DNA of 64,000 nt from Heterohyrax brucei (Eukaryota > Chordata > Mammalia > Hyracoidea > Procaviidae), in NCBI GenBank assembly GCA_028571685.1, contig CM053154.1, forward strand, positions 9,089,501 to 9,153,500, read 5' to 3'. This document shows, one piece after another, positions 53,771-64,000 of the stretch (position 1 is its first letter; each line of letters opens with the position of its first letter). A model generated the notes under the pieces. That model did not search any database and was not told where the DNA came from. It worked only from the letters and a program-made list of their open reading frames with translations. The translations under genes and the position numbers were made by a program.

Positions 53771-55688
53771 CCAGCAAGTTGTCATGAGGATACATGTCAG
53801 TCTATGACAGTGTGTTGTCCTAGTCTGTGTGTGGTGAAGGCAACATGTGCAATCAGAATCCCAGCTCCCGCACTTTTATGTGTGACCTCCAGCAAGTCAT
53901 TTAAAACTCCAAAGCCCAGGGTTGATCGAGAAAAAGGGAGGTGACACCACCTTAGACTACTTTGTGTAGGAGTTGGGAGGAACACACCACGTAAAGAACT
54001 AAAGGCATAGCTTGACACCCAGTGTGCACAGAGTAAGTGCCTTGGCTTCAGTTGGTTCTTTGAATCCTCCGCGAATTTTCCAAACTGTAGCTTGAAGCTA
54101 CTGTTCTTCCTGATGGGAGAGGTCAGTAACTGGCACCTTAATGAACATTTATGAACGCTTTCCGTGGTGCCGGCGCTGTACTAGGTACAAAGAAGCAAAG
54201 TAGGGTAAGATGTCGTTTCTGCCCTAAAGAAGCTCCCAACACATCAGGGAGCAGGCTTGAAGGCAGATTATGGCATCAAGCAAGCCAGGTGCCGTGGTGA
54301 GGGCAAGCCCTGACCTGGGGGCCTGAGGCAATGTTTCTCCTGCAGTCCGTGAGTAAGAGCAGAAGAGGTTAGAACTCCAGGAGGGGTAACTAGAGTGTGT
54401 CAAGGACCTGCTATTATTGGATGATGACGGTGATGGTGATTGCTGCTCCCATTTCACAGATGCTGGCGTCAAGTTTCTGAGAGGTTAGGTCACAAGGCAA
54501 GCAGAGAAGGCTTTTGAGCTCCGAGCTGGGGTGACCAACAATCTCAGTTTGTCTGAGACTCTCGGTGGTAGAATCAGCCATGTCCCAGGCAACCAGGACA
54601 AGTTGGTTACCCTACCAGGAGCTTGCCCACATCCTTGGTCTTCCACTGCTCCCTCAGCTGAACGGCAGATCTGGGCTGTGGTCCTGCTGGTAATCTCAGT
54701 GCAGAGCTGGGGTTTCCTGTCTCGGGGAGGCATTCAAGGTTGATCTCAGGGTCTCTGCTCTATACTGTCGCTCTAAGACTTACCGTCTTACACATCCCCC
54801 AAATCATATCACTGCTGGGTGAGGAGGGAGGTGTAGAGAGGCTGCTGGCAGAGATTATGAGAACATAGCCAAGGTGTGACTTGTCCAAGTTTACAGAGCT
54901 GGAATATGGCCAAACAGGGCCACTGAGTCCGGAAAGCTTGCCCACCCTGGGTCTCCATCTTTGTTGGGGGCCTCCTGTGAGCGCCAGAGAAAGCACATGC
55001 TGTTGTTGGGATTTGGGTGCAGTGCCAGCCATCAGTGGTCCCTTTGAGTTGCTTGTTCAGCACTTGATTGGCATGCTAAAAGACCAATGAGATTGAGGCG
55101 AGAGCTGGCCCGGGTGGTGCTCTGAGTGGTGGATGGTGTTGGCCACTGAGAAAACACCTGGGAACAAGCTGGCTCCTATATGCTTAGTGGGGGCTCAGCT
55201 GTCTCAGGGAATTTCTCTTACGGCTGGGCGGTGGTCACTCTTCTGATCCTAACCACGCTCCAGGCAACCTCTGACTTGGTGGAAGGCATTATGAAGAAGC
55301 GCTCTCCAGGGTAAGCTACTTTCAGGTCCCCTTGGGCTCGTGGCTCTCGGAATCATCCTCAGGGTCAGTGGTTCTTTTGGGACCTGCTGGTGAGAGGGCT
55401 TACCCCTATCAGGACAGTATTTGAGGAGGATAGCAAGAGGAGGTGAAACCACAGTGCAGTTGGTTAGCACACCTCTCAACTCCCCCAAAGGCAGAAATGA
55501 CCTCTCAACCCGGAATCACGGCCCACGGGAAAAAGATGGGATCCAGGCCTTCTTGGAGTTTGAAAGTCCTGCTTCCAGGAACCGCCCCCCCCAAAACAAA
55601 CTAGAAAGGGAGAGCAAAAGAGATGAAGACACAAGACATTCCCCGTCTCCATGGCTCACAACTCACAGTATTGCATTCTAGTCACTCA
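53771..55688. other. Mostly unique DNA
   Basis: MIR-like words occur near 53870-53910 and 54830-54910. The segment 55310-55415 resembles 52235-52330. Short frames on both strands are unconvincing. No gene is recognised. Confidence 0.4.
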
Positions 55689-55888
55689 AGCTGCCACGAA
55701 ATCAGCTCTGACTCCTGGTAACCCTGTGTGTGTTCAGGTAGACCTGAACTCCATGGACTGCCAGTGGCTGAGTTTTCAGAAGTAGATCACCAGGACTTTC
55801 TCCGACGATGAGTCCAGGTGGATCAGAAGCTCCCACTTTTTGGTTAGCAGCAGATGGTGTTAACTCTTGACACCAACTAGGGACTCCA
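55689..55888 (-). mobile_element. AfroSINE, old long subfamily
   Basis: Reverse orientation: CACGAAATCAGCTCTGACTC, TTCAGAAGTAGATCACCAGG and the head side TTTTTGGTTAGCAGCAG. Confidence 0.75.
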
Positions 55889-55907
55889 CTTACGATGCTA
55901 AAACAGG

Positions 55908-56070
55908 GCTCTCAAGCTGAAGCGCACACCAGAATCAGCTACAGGGCTCCTGAAGCTCACAGTGCTTGGTCCCACCCACAGCACTTCTGACCCAGTAGGT
56001 CTGGGTGGGGCCCAAGTTCCCAGGTGATGCTGCTGTGGCTGATCCGAAGATCACACTTGGAGATCACCAC
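55908..56070 (+). mobile_element. MER5A hAT MITE
   Basis: Words GCACACCAGAATCAGC, CAGTAGGTCTGGGTGGGGCC and TTCCCAGGTGATGCTGCTG give a forward MER5A along most of its length. Confidence 0.85.
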
Positions 56071-56629
56071 ACTGCTCCACACCGTGACAAACTGCTTCAC
56101 CCCTTTGGAACCTCTTCTGCTTCAGCTGTAAAAAGAGGGTAATACTGACCCCGCATCGGTGTTACATGACATAACAGAGGTAAAGGGTGTCTTCTTGGGC
56201 CTGGTAGAGTCCAGGGAGACACCTCCCACCTAGATCCAAAAGTGCTTCTTGTCACAATCCAGTGGTAAAGTATATCAGATGTAGTGTTCATCTGATGTTC
56301 AGATTTGGTGGATGAAGAATTACCAGAAGTCCTCAAGCCCTGGGTTCATCACCATTCAAAGAAGACTGTGAGATCCTGGCGAAAATGGCAGGGGCATTCC
56401 TGAGAGGCAGCTAGTTACTGGATGGGCACTGGGCAGCTCTTTGTTCAAGGAGCCCTCCCTGGGAGGTACTGGAAGAAACGGTTCTCTGCAAACACAACCC
56501 TACCACCACGGCTAATGTGGGGTTAAATCGTGCCACTGACTCAAGTTCCCAGCACTCTTCCTCCAGCTCTGCTTTCTCTAGTGCCCACTCCCCACCCCCA
56601 CCCTCTCTTGCTTTCTTTCCAAGCACAAG
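56071..56629. other. Unassigned non-coding DNA
   Basis: No gene or element recognised apart from a possible MIR fragment near 56105-56170. Confidence 0.4.
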
Positions 56630-57535
56630 TTTAATAAGTCAGTATCAAAACCATCTCGGCCTGAGCTTCCAAAGATTTAAGACTCTTAAATGTGAAGCAC
56701 CTCATTATTTCCGACTATTTTCAATAAAAAGACCCGATAAGCCACTGATACGACACCAGTTATCAGTGGAATTTGCTTGACGTCCATTTGAAATGTGCAC
56801 GGCTTGCTTTTTTGGGGTAATGGAATCAAACACGACTGGTACAGTGCAAGTCGAATCACTTTTCAAGCAAGAACATTAAAATGGAGAGGACTCAGGGGGT
56901 TTATAAAAATAAAGCTCTATTGTACAGTACGGCACATAGCACTGGCTGCATGGACAATTGACTTCCTTCCTATTAATCAACTACAATGTTTACCTTCTTA
57001 CTCCAACCATTTCCAAACCATTAAAACTAAGAGGATTAGCATCGCATGTCTGCCAAGGTGTACTTTTATTTCAGCAAATACTACTTTCGCTCTCGGAGGA
57101 GATTAAAGACATGAAAGAAATGGTTTTTTTATTTCAATCAGGTGTACTGTGTCACATGCTTAAAAAAAAAAGAAAGAAAAAATTGTCTAGTTTAGAAGAA
57201 TATAGTGTCCTCCTCCAGTGAAAGCTGACTGCAAAGAGAGTGAAATTCCAGGACAAACAACATAAATTGTGGAGAATAATCCAGCGTGGCGACTGAGCAT
57301 CTCTTGTTGTGTAAACAGTGCTTATGAAACTGTCATTGAGAAGCCAGCAGAGAAGTGGCTGCCTTAACTTTGATTAGGCTTGGAAGAGCCATCTGACTGA
57401 TGGAGCTTTTAAAAATATATATACGCTGGAGTTTGCACATTAGGAGTTACATTTGTGTGAGTTTGTCTAGGTGATTCTAGTGACCTGCTTTGCAACAATG
57501 CTTTCTTCTTCCTTTTAGAACGTGAACTTTTTATA
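56630..57535. other. Candidate conserved non-coding block, the longest
   Basis: About 900 bases without a recognised repeat. Complex AT-rich words include CAACTACAATGTTTACC, TTAACTTTGATTAGGCTTGG and GTTGTGTAAACAGTGC (forkhead-like TGTAAACA at 57310). The frames of 87-103 codons have no domain, so regulatory rather than coding function is more likely, if there is any. Confidence 0.45.
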
Positions 57536-57539
57536 CAAC

Positions 57540-58060
57540 TGTCTTAGTCAGCTAGTGCTGCTCTAACTGAAATACCACAGAGTGGATGGCTTTAACAAAG
57601 GAAGATTTATTCTTACACAGTCCGGTAGGCTGCAAGTCTGTATTCAGGGTGTCCGCTCAAGGGGAAGGCTTTCTCCCTTGGCTCTGGAGGGAAGTCCAGT
57701 ATTGTATCAATCTTTGTCCAGGGAGCATCTTGGCGCAGGAACCTCAGGTCTGAGGGATGTGCTCTTCTCCCGGTGCTGCTTTCTTGATGGTACGAGGTTC
57801 CCAATTCTCTGCTTGCTTCTCTGTCCTTTTATCTCTTGTAGGACGAAAGGATTAAGGGTGGGGCAAGCCATACTCCAGGGAAACTCCCTTTACAGTGGAA
57901 CAGTGAGGTGATCCTATGAAGGGATTTATAGCCCCACCCTAATCCTTTAATATAAGCATAGGAAAACCACAAAGTGAAGGACAGTCACAAGATACTGGGA
58001 ATCATGGCCCAGCCACGTGGCTACACCTATTTTGGGGGGGACAGAATTCAATCCACGACA
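57540..58060 (-). mobile_element. MaLR-like solo LTR with perfect target duplication
   Basis: It starts TGTCTTAGTCAGCTAGTGCT and ends TCAATCCACGACA. ACAAC is duplicated exactly at 57535-57539 and 58061-58065. It belongs to the subfamily of the 12107 copy, sharing CTTGTAGGACGAAAGG and CAAGCCATACTCCAGGGAAA. Confidence 0.92.
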
Positions 58061-58184
58061 ACAACCAACTTGCAAAATTCACCCTTTCACTGCTCCACCT
58101 CACAAGAACACATTAGAAGCAGGGGTTATCACTGTCTCAAGTAGATCACTCTACAGCTTCGAATCATCATAAAGGTCTGGGCTA

Positions 58185-58425
58185 CTGAGTTGTAAAGTGT
58201 GGTCCTTGAGCCAGCAGCACCCATATCATCCAGGAACTTGTCAGAAATGCAAAATTCCAAGCTCCACCCTAAAACAAACAGACAACAGGCCACCACCTAA
58301 GTAGACCTACTGAATCAGAACCTCAGACCCACTGAGTCAGAAACCCAGGGTGGGGCCCAATAATCTCTTTTAACAAGCCCCCCAGGTGATTCAGATACAG
58401 TTGAGGTTTGACAGCTACTGGTGTG
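58185..58425 (-). mobile_element. MER5A hAT MITE, with internal duplication
   Basis: Reverse MER5A: AAAGTGTGGTCCTTGAGCCA, AACTTGTCAGAAATGCAAAA, GACCTACTGAATCAGAACC. The words GACCTACTGAATCAG and GACCCACTGAGTCAGAA are adjacent near-repeats, suggesting a small tandem duplication. Confidence 0.85.
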
Positions 58426-58524
58426 GGGTTGACTCTCTCCTGTGACAAAGAAAGGGGCCTGGCAGGATAGTCACTGGCTAACTGTTAATGCACTCACCTA
58501 CCCTGATGGAAGAGACCCATAGTC

Positions 58525-58722
58525 CACTGCTGTCAAGTTGACTCTGACTCATAGCAGTCCTGTAGGACAGAGTAGAAGTGACGTACGCTGTCACCAAGGC
58601 TGTCATCCTCACAGAGGCAACAATTGCCCTATCTTTCTCCCAGAGAGCACCTGCTGGCTTTGAACCACCAATCTTTCAAGTAGTAGCTGAGTGCCTAAAG
58701 TCTGCACCACTAGGGACTCTGG
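58525..58722 (-). mobile_element. AfroSINE, long subfamily
   Basis: Reverse orientation: TGTCAAGTTGACTCTGACTC, TGTAGGACAGAGTAGAAGTG, TATCTTTCTCCCAGAGAGCA and a head end CACCACTAGGGACTCTGG. Confidence 0.85.
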
Positions 58723-58733
58723 TTAGTAACAGA

Positions 58734-58913
58734 ACCCAAACCAAACCCACTGCAGTCAAGTGGATTCAACCCATAGTGACCCCACGGGGCTTCCAAGACT
58801 TGTCTACGGAAGCAGACTGCCGCGTGTGTCTTCACGGAGCACGGGTGGTTTCAGACCTCTGACCGTGCAGTCAGCAGTCAAGTGCTTTCTCCACTGCGCC
58901 ATCAGAGCACCTG
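58734..58913 (-). mobile_element. AfroSINE, long subfamily, adjacent copy
   Basis: A second reverse copy directly after the first: AACCCACTGCAGTCAAGTGG, GGAAGCAGACTGCCGCGTG and CTTTCTCCACTGCGCCATC. The two are in tandem orientation, about 11 bases apart. Confidence 0.85.
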
Positions 58914-59524
58914 GCTAGTAACAGGACCGAGGCTAAAAGTCAGGACAAACAGGAAGTGAAATGCAGCTGAGTACCACTTTAACAAGAAAATGAAAATACA
59001 GATGTGCAAAAAGTTAATAAAATTTTAAAAAGAGGAACAGCCGCAGAATATTTTTCTGATAGAGTAATTAGCCTCAGGACTCCTTTAAATAGTTCTAGCC
59101 ACCCAGCAACCCAGTAATTAGCAAACAAATTGGCCTGCATAGAGCCGTTTACAGACATATCTGGCACACATCAAAGTGTACATCCACAGAACACACCGTC
59201 ATCATGAGACTCAGTATCTCCTTTAGAAGCACTGGCAATCCATGTCAAAAGGCCCTTGCCAGATGTCTTGAAGAAAGGTCTTATGTGACTCACCACCTCC
59301 TACCCTATGGGGTGCTGAGCAGGAGTGTATTGTTCACTGCATCTTGATAAATGCTGTACATTTTCATTTTATTTTTAATCTTGATTAATTTAACAGTCAA
59401 TAAATGGTATCTCAATATTGTCAGCATTTTATATCCTTTCCTATATACTTTAAATCTCATACAGGCACATTTTAAACATAGCCTAGTTCTTACCATATGC
59501 AACATTTTATGCCTTGGGGCAGGG
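58914..59524. other. AT-rich unassigned DNA
   Basis: No element recognised. The TTTTATTTTTAATCTTGATT region could be an old L1 or unique sequence. Confidence 0.4.
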
Positions 59525-59672
59525 AAGGGCCCTGGTGGGTCAGTGGTTAAGAGACCAGCTACTAAACGGTCAGCAATTCAAATTCTCCAGCTGCTCCTTG
59601 GAAACCCTGTGGGGGAGTCCTGCTTGGTGTTATATGGTCACTATAAGCTGGAATTGACTTAACAGCAAAAGG
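59525..59672 (+). mobile_element. AfroSINE
   Basis: Forward: AGGGCCCTGGTGGGTCAGTG, head box GGTTAAGAGACCAGC, and tail TGGTCACTATAAGCTGGAAT. Confidence 0.88.
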
Positions 59673-59971
59673 TTTAGTGTTTTTATTTGTTTGGTTTTTT
59701 TATGTTGCTTTTTTCAATTAGCAAAAAAGTCTTACATTTACAGCTTTTTGCAAAATTGGATACTCCTAAAAGGAATAAGAAATTTGAATAGGAACTATTC
59801 AAAATGGAACTCAGAGATGAAAAATACTTTTGAAAAATGAATGGAGCACCAATGAGCTGCAGAACAATGTCAATGGGCCAATGGGGAAAAGAGAGAGGGT
59901 GACCACAAAAACAAAGAAAAAAAAAATGAAGCTATAATGTCCAAAGAAACATCAAACTGAATATAGGAAAA
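59673..59971. other. AT-rich unassigned DNA
   Basis: A-rich sequence, possibly L1-derived. I cannot assign it. Confidence 0.35.
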
Positions 59972-61230
59972 AATGAACAATATCAGTCATGTCACACACA
60001 AGTAAAATTTTGCTAAAGATCATTCATGTGACTGCTGTGGTATGTCAACAGGGAACTGCCAGAAACTTCACCTGAATTCAGAAGAGGATGCAGTAAGGGT
60101 TATCATCTTTGATGTCAGACGGATCTTGGCTGAAAGCAGACAATACTAGAAAGATGTTTACTGACTAGGCAAAGACAGTCAACTGTGTGGTTCATAGCAA
60201 GTTAGGTATAACATGACAAAGAACAGCAACTCCAGAACACTTAACTGTGCTCATGAAGAATCTGTACACACACCAAGAGGTAGTTGTTCAAACAGAACAA
60301 GGGGATACTGTGCATAGTTTTAAGTCAGGAAAGGTATGTGTCAGGGTTTTATCTTTTCATCGTACATATTCAGTCTAGATGCTGAGCAAACCACCTGAGA
60401 AGCTAGACGACATGAAGAAGAACAAGGTATCTGGATTGGAGGAAGACTCATTAACAACCTGCGCTACACAGATGACTCACGCTTGCTGAAAGGCAAGAGG
60501 ACGTGAAGTACTTACTGATGAAGACTAAAGCCTATAAACTCCAATATGGATTATACCTCAACATCAGGAGGAAAAAAAAATTCCTCATAACTGGACCAAT
60601 AAGCAGCACCAAGTTAAGTGGAGAAAAAATTGAAGTTGCCAAGGATTTCTTTTTACTTGGATCCACAATCAGCACCCACGGAAACAGCAGTCCAGAAGTC
60701 GCATGATCCATTGCACTGGGTAAACCTACCGCAGAAGACTTCTTGAAAGTGTTAAAAGGCCAAGACTTGACTTTAAGGACAAAGGTGCCCCTGATCCAAG
60801 CCATGGTACCATCAATCATCTCTTATGCGCATGAAAGCTGGACAATGAACACGGAAGAATGAAGAAAAAATTGATGTCTTTGAACTGTGGTATTGGAGAA
60901 GAATATTGACTATACTAGGGACTGCCAAAAGAATGAACAAATCTGTCTTATAAGAGGTACAACCAGAATGCTCCTTAGAAGCATTGGACATTTTACTTTG
61001 GACATTTTATCAGGAGGGATCAGTCCCTGGAGAAGGGCATCATGCTTAGCAAAGTACAGGGTCAGTGAAAGGGAGGAAGACCCTTGGTGAGAGGGAGTAA
61101 TACAGTAGCTGCACAATGGGTTTAAATACCACGATGATTATAAGGATGACACAGGACTGGACGGTGTTTTGTTCTGTTGCACACAGAGTTGCTATGAGTC
61201 AGAACTGACTCAATGGCACCTGCCAACAGC
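59972..61230 (+). mobile_element. RTE-type LINE, RT to 3' end
   Basis: It starts at the segment corresponding to CATGTCACACACAAGTAAAA and ends with GTTGCTATGAGTCAGAACTG then CTCAATGGCACC. A 67-codon piece at 60503-60706 keeps the L-Q-Y-G-L-Y-L-N-I and G-S-T-I-S-T-H-G-N-S-S motifs. Frameshifts and stops are numerous. Confidence 0.9.
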
Positions 61231-61970
61231 AATAAAAAATTGATACTTTGGACGATTTAAAAGTTAAGAACTACTGTTTCAAAGACACTGCTGAAAGAAC
61301 GAGATGACAAGCCAAAATCTCGGAGGAAATACCTGCAAATCATGTATCTGCTAAAGGACTTGCAACCACTACACATAAAGAACACTCACAACTGACTAAT
61401 AAGAAAACAAACAACCCAACTGAAAAATATGAGCAAAAGATTTAAGGAGACACTTCACCAAAAAAGATACATGGATGGCAGAAAATTATGTGAAAGGATG
61501 TTCAACATCTTTAGCCATAAAGGAAATGCAAATAAAAAAACACAAGGAGATCTTGGATTCGGGGACCATCTGGCTACACTGGCATAACACAGTTTATAAA
61601 AAAATGTGCTTCATTCCACTTTGGTTAGTAGCATCTGGGGTCTTAAAAGCCTGTGAACGGCCATCTAAGTTACCCCACTGGCCTGACCTGGTCTGGAGCA
61701 AGACAGAACGGCAAACACCAAAGCCACAAGGCAAAGATCAGTCCAAAGGACTAACTCACCACAGCTCCCATAGCTTCCTCCAGACTGAGTCCAGCACAAC
61801 CAGGCAGCGCTGCTACCACGGACTTCCCTGAAAGGGATCACAGCAGAGGGTCCTGGGCAGAGCTGGGGAAAAGCTTACAACAAAATTCTAGCTCACACAC
61901 AGAAGACCACCAGGCTCACTGGTCTAACAGAGCCTGGAAGAACCCAAAGAGTGTGGCCCCTGGACACCAC

Positions 61971-62770
61971 GATTTAGGAAATAAAACTGGAATCTTAATT
62001 CCCTGTTTTTGAGCATGAAAACACGACAAGGACTCACACGGGCATGTCAACTGTGCCCTGAGACATAAAGACAGTAGATAAGATAATCTTGGAAAATATC
62101 TGTTATGGAATCTTTCAAACAACCAGAACACTAAAGATGTTCCAGTCTTTTTCTATTAGCATTTAGTGAATAGAAATTTGCTGGACCAGTGAAGGTCTTC
62201 CCAACTGTCATCACTAGAACTTGTACCAAGGATTCTTAAGAGGATTCAAAAGGTATGATGAGTTTCTAGCCAAGCTACGCAAAGGTAAAGCTTTCAGTGG
62301 TTTTTCCCAGTTATAATACCACTATATTCTGATGGTTCTATAAGGTTCCTTGGACTTGGGCAGACACGGCTCTAGCAGCATGCTTGTCTGCTTCGTGCTT
62401 TCGCCCTTTCTGTAAGGGCAGCTTGTCCATTCTCCTATTTGTGTCTATTCTCTAATAGTCTTGGACTTGGGAAGATGTGGCTGTGGCAGCATACTTGTCT
62501 GATTCTCACTTTTGCCCCTTTTAATTTAAAAAACCAAACCTAACCCACTGCCACCTAGTCGATGCCAACTCACAGCGACCCCATAGGCAGAGTAGAACTG
62601 CCTCATAGAGTTTCCAAGGAGCACCTGGTGCGTTTGAACTGCCTACCTTTTGGTAAGCAGCCATAGCACCACACCACCACACCACCTGGGTTTCTGCCCT
62701 TTTGAATATATGCAGAATAAAGCTTTCTTCTTGCTTCACTAAACTTAGTGATGTCTTGCCCCTGCAACAA
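61971..62770 (+). mobile_element. Probable class I ERV solo LTR
   Basis: An unrelated sequence of about 800 bases sits in the L1 3'UTR, which resumes at AGCTCAGTAATGAAG. Its right part has a polyadenylation signal AATAAA at 62716-62721 followed by a U5-like TTCTTCTTGCTTCACTAAAC and a CA end. A direct duplication of about 65 bases (62348 and 62459) lies upstream. An AfroSINE is inserted at 62523-62698. Left boundary and target duplication are uncertain. No viral genes are present. Confidence 0.6.
62523..62698 (-). mobile_element. AfroSINE inserted in LTR
   Basis: Reverse orientation: AACCCACTGCCACCTAGTCG, CATAGGCAGAGTAGAACTGC and the head side CCACACCACCTGGGTTTC. Flanks TGCCCCTTTT and TGCCCTTTTG mark the target duplication. 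Confidence 0.9.
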
Positions 62771-62966
62771 CCCATACAGCTCAGTAATGAAGCATTCTTA
62801 AGATCCACCATTCAGACAAAGATTAGACAGGGCCATAAAACAAAAAGAGAATAAGTGGGCACACCAGCCCAGGGTCAAGGACTGGAAGGTAGGAGGGGAC
62901 AGGAAAGCTGACAATAGGGAACCCAGGGTTGAGAAGAAGAGAGTGTTGACATGTGGGATTGGTAAC

Positions 62967-63426
62967 TGTCTTAATCATCTGGTACTGCTCTAAGAGAAAA
63001 TACCGTGAGTGGAAGTTTTTGTGAAGAGAAGCTTTACTGACACAGTCCGGAAAGCCACAAATCCATTTATAAATTGTAAGTCCTTTCAAAATGAGAAATC
63101 ATCACAGGCCAGTAGGCTGAAGGCCAGATCCAGTGACAGCATCTCAGCCCAGGAACCTCAGGTCCAAAGGACGTACTCTGCCCTCGATGCCGCTCTCTTG
63201 GTAGTATGAGGTTCCCGACTTTCTTTGCTCACTTCTCTCCCTTATATTCCATAAGCTTGTAGCTTGAGTCCCGCCTCACTGACACAACTGATACAGACTA
63301 CTCTGCATCAACAATATCACAGAGGCAGGATTCACAACACATGGGAGGAATGGCACCATGTTGGAACTCCCAACCAAGTCAAATCAACACATACATTTTT
63401 AGGGGGACACAATTCATACCATGACA
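62967..63426 (-). mobile_element. MaLR-like solo LTR inserted in L1 3'UTR
   Basis: It starts TGTCTTAATCATCTGGTACT and ends TTCATACCATGACA. Flanks GTAAC and GCAAC are a five-base duplication with one change. The unoccupied site reads GTTGGCAACCAATG in the L1 copy at 38.15 kb. Confidence 0.9.
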
Positions 63427-63483
63427 GCAACCAATCTCACAAAACAATATGTGTATTAATTGTTTAAGGAGAAGCTTCTTTGT

Positions 63484-63724
63484 AAATCTCCATCTAAAGT
63501 ACAACAGATTTACAATAGGATATCACTACTAACTTATTAGAATGCCTGAAATGAAAAAGTCTGATCATACTGATTACTGCCCAGGATGTGGAGCCAACAC
63601 ACACTAGAGGTGGGAATTAAGAATAACACAGCTACTTTGGAAAGAAGTCTGATAGTTTCTTTCAAAAGTAAACATCTGCTACTGTATGACCCACACATTT
63701 CACTCCAAGGTATTTACCCAAAGG
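63484..63724 (+). mobile_element. Old L1 ORF2 fragment
   Basis: The words AACTTATTAGAATGCCTGAA, GGATGTGGAGCCAACACAC and CCAAGGTATTTACCCAAAGG follow L1 ORF2 order. Confidence 0.65.
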
Positions 63725-64000
63725 TAAAGATCATTCAAAAGTGACTGCTACAGTATTCCGACTAGGAGGAGCTGCCAGAAGTTCAAGTTGAATTCAGAAG
63801 AGGCGGGGAACCGGAGATATCATTGCTGATATCAGATATGGATCAAGAGGCAGTCATGCGAACAGAACAAGGAGACACTGCATGGTTTAAAGTCAGGGTT
63901 GTATCCTTTCACCATACCTTTTCAATCAGTATGCTGAGCAAGTAATCAGAGAAGCTGGATTATATGAAGAAGAACATGGCATCAGGATTGGACGATGACT
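63725..64000 (+). mobile_element. RTE-type LINE, runs off the window
   Basis: It begins AAGATCATTCAAAAGTGACT and continues past the window end in the RT region (GCATCAGGATTGGACGATGA). About 200 bases are missing between GCTGATATCAGATATGG and ATCAAGAGGCAG when compared with the 1.2 kb copy. Confidence 0.88.

Larger units (their letters stand above)
61245..63480 (+). mobile_element. L1 3' region with two LTR insertions
   Basis: ORF2 sequence (CACAACTGACTAATAAGAAA; GAAAGGATGTTCAACATC) joins the 3'UTR (GGGGACCATCTGGCTACACT) after an internal deletion at about 61560. The 3'UTR then holds a probable class I LTR (61971-62770) and a MaLR-like LTR (62967-63426), and ends near CACAAAACAATATGTGTATT at 63436-63455. 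Confidence 0.85.

Noticed and set aside
1..64000. A novel multi-gene biological system
   Set aside because: Apart from decayed transposons I see no gene cluster. The unusual content is the mariner pair, the composite SINEs, the L1 5'UTR units and the insertion-free blocks.

Overview
This window is intergenic or intronic mammalian DNA built mostly from layers of transposable elements. I find no convincing protein-coding gene exon. The repeat families point to an afrotherian, most likely an elephant or a close relative. The evidence is many AfroSINE copies (tRNA-like head, and a tail reading close to GTCGCTATGAGTCGGAA), about ten degenerate RTE-type LINE fragments whose tails carry the same motif followed by CAACAAC, and L1 elements with a 3'UTR that I recognise, from memory, as the elephant type. 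Family names come from recognition, not from a database search.  Layout. 1-6.3 kb: unassigned DNA, an RTE copy, and an old L1 3' end split by a second RTE. 6.3-10.4 kb: an almost complete Tigger1 DNA transposon in reverse orientation, broken by two nested MaLR-like LTRs, an L1 3'UTR and an AfroSINE. 10.4-16.5 kb: SINEs, an old L1 end hosting a SINE and an LTR, another solo LTR, and a possible conserved non-coding block near 12.8 kb. 16.5-26 kb: mostly repeat-poor DNA with a CpG-dense patch (17.8 kb), a CA-rich tandem array (21.0-21.6 kb), MIR/MER5 relics and an L1M end. 26-28.6 kb: an L1 ORF2 relic interrupted by an RTE and by an LTR that itself holds an AfroSINE. 29.8-31.1 kb: an MLT1-type LTR and a second candidate conserved block. 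31.8-35.1 kb: the longest RTE, split by a 954-bp mariner/Tc1-type transposon with TA target duplication and recognisable terminal repeats. 37-41.8 kb: L1 3' end, L2, a 41-bp minisatellite and a reverse-strand RTE. 43-48 kb: old SINEs, an inverted-duplicated mariner relic and another RTE. 50.3-51.8 kb: an L1 5' end with tandem 5'UTR units and the start of ORF1. 52.9-57.5 kb: two more candidate conserved blocks, an MLT1 and a MER5A. 57.5-64 kb: a solo LTR with perfect target duplication, MER5A, SINEs, an RTE, and an L1 3' region carrying two different LTRs.  How the parts relate. The RTE elements very likely supplied the enzymes that mobilised AfroSINEs, because both end in nearly the same sequence. 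L1 remnants serve mainly as landing sites. Nesting gives a relative chronology: Tigger1 and L1M oldest, then RTE and MaLR-like LTRs, then AfroSINEs and the mariner. Every element examined is inactivated by truncation, stops or frameshifts. If the locus has host function it most likely lies in the repeat-free blocks at about 12.7-12.9, 30.5-31.1, 52.9-53.2 and 56.6-57.5 kb.
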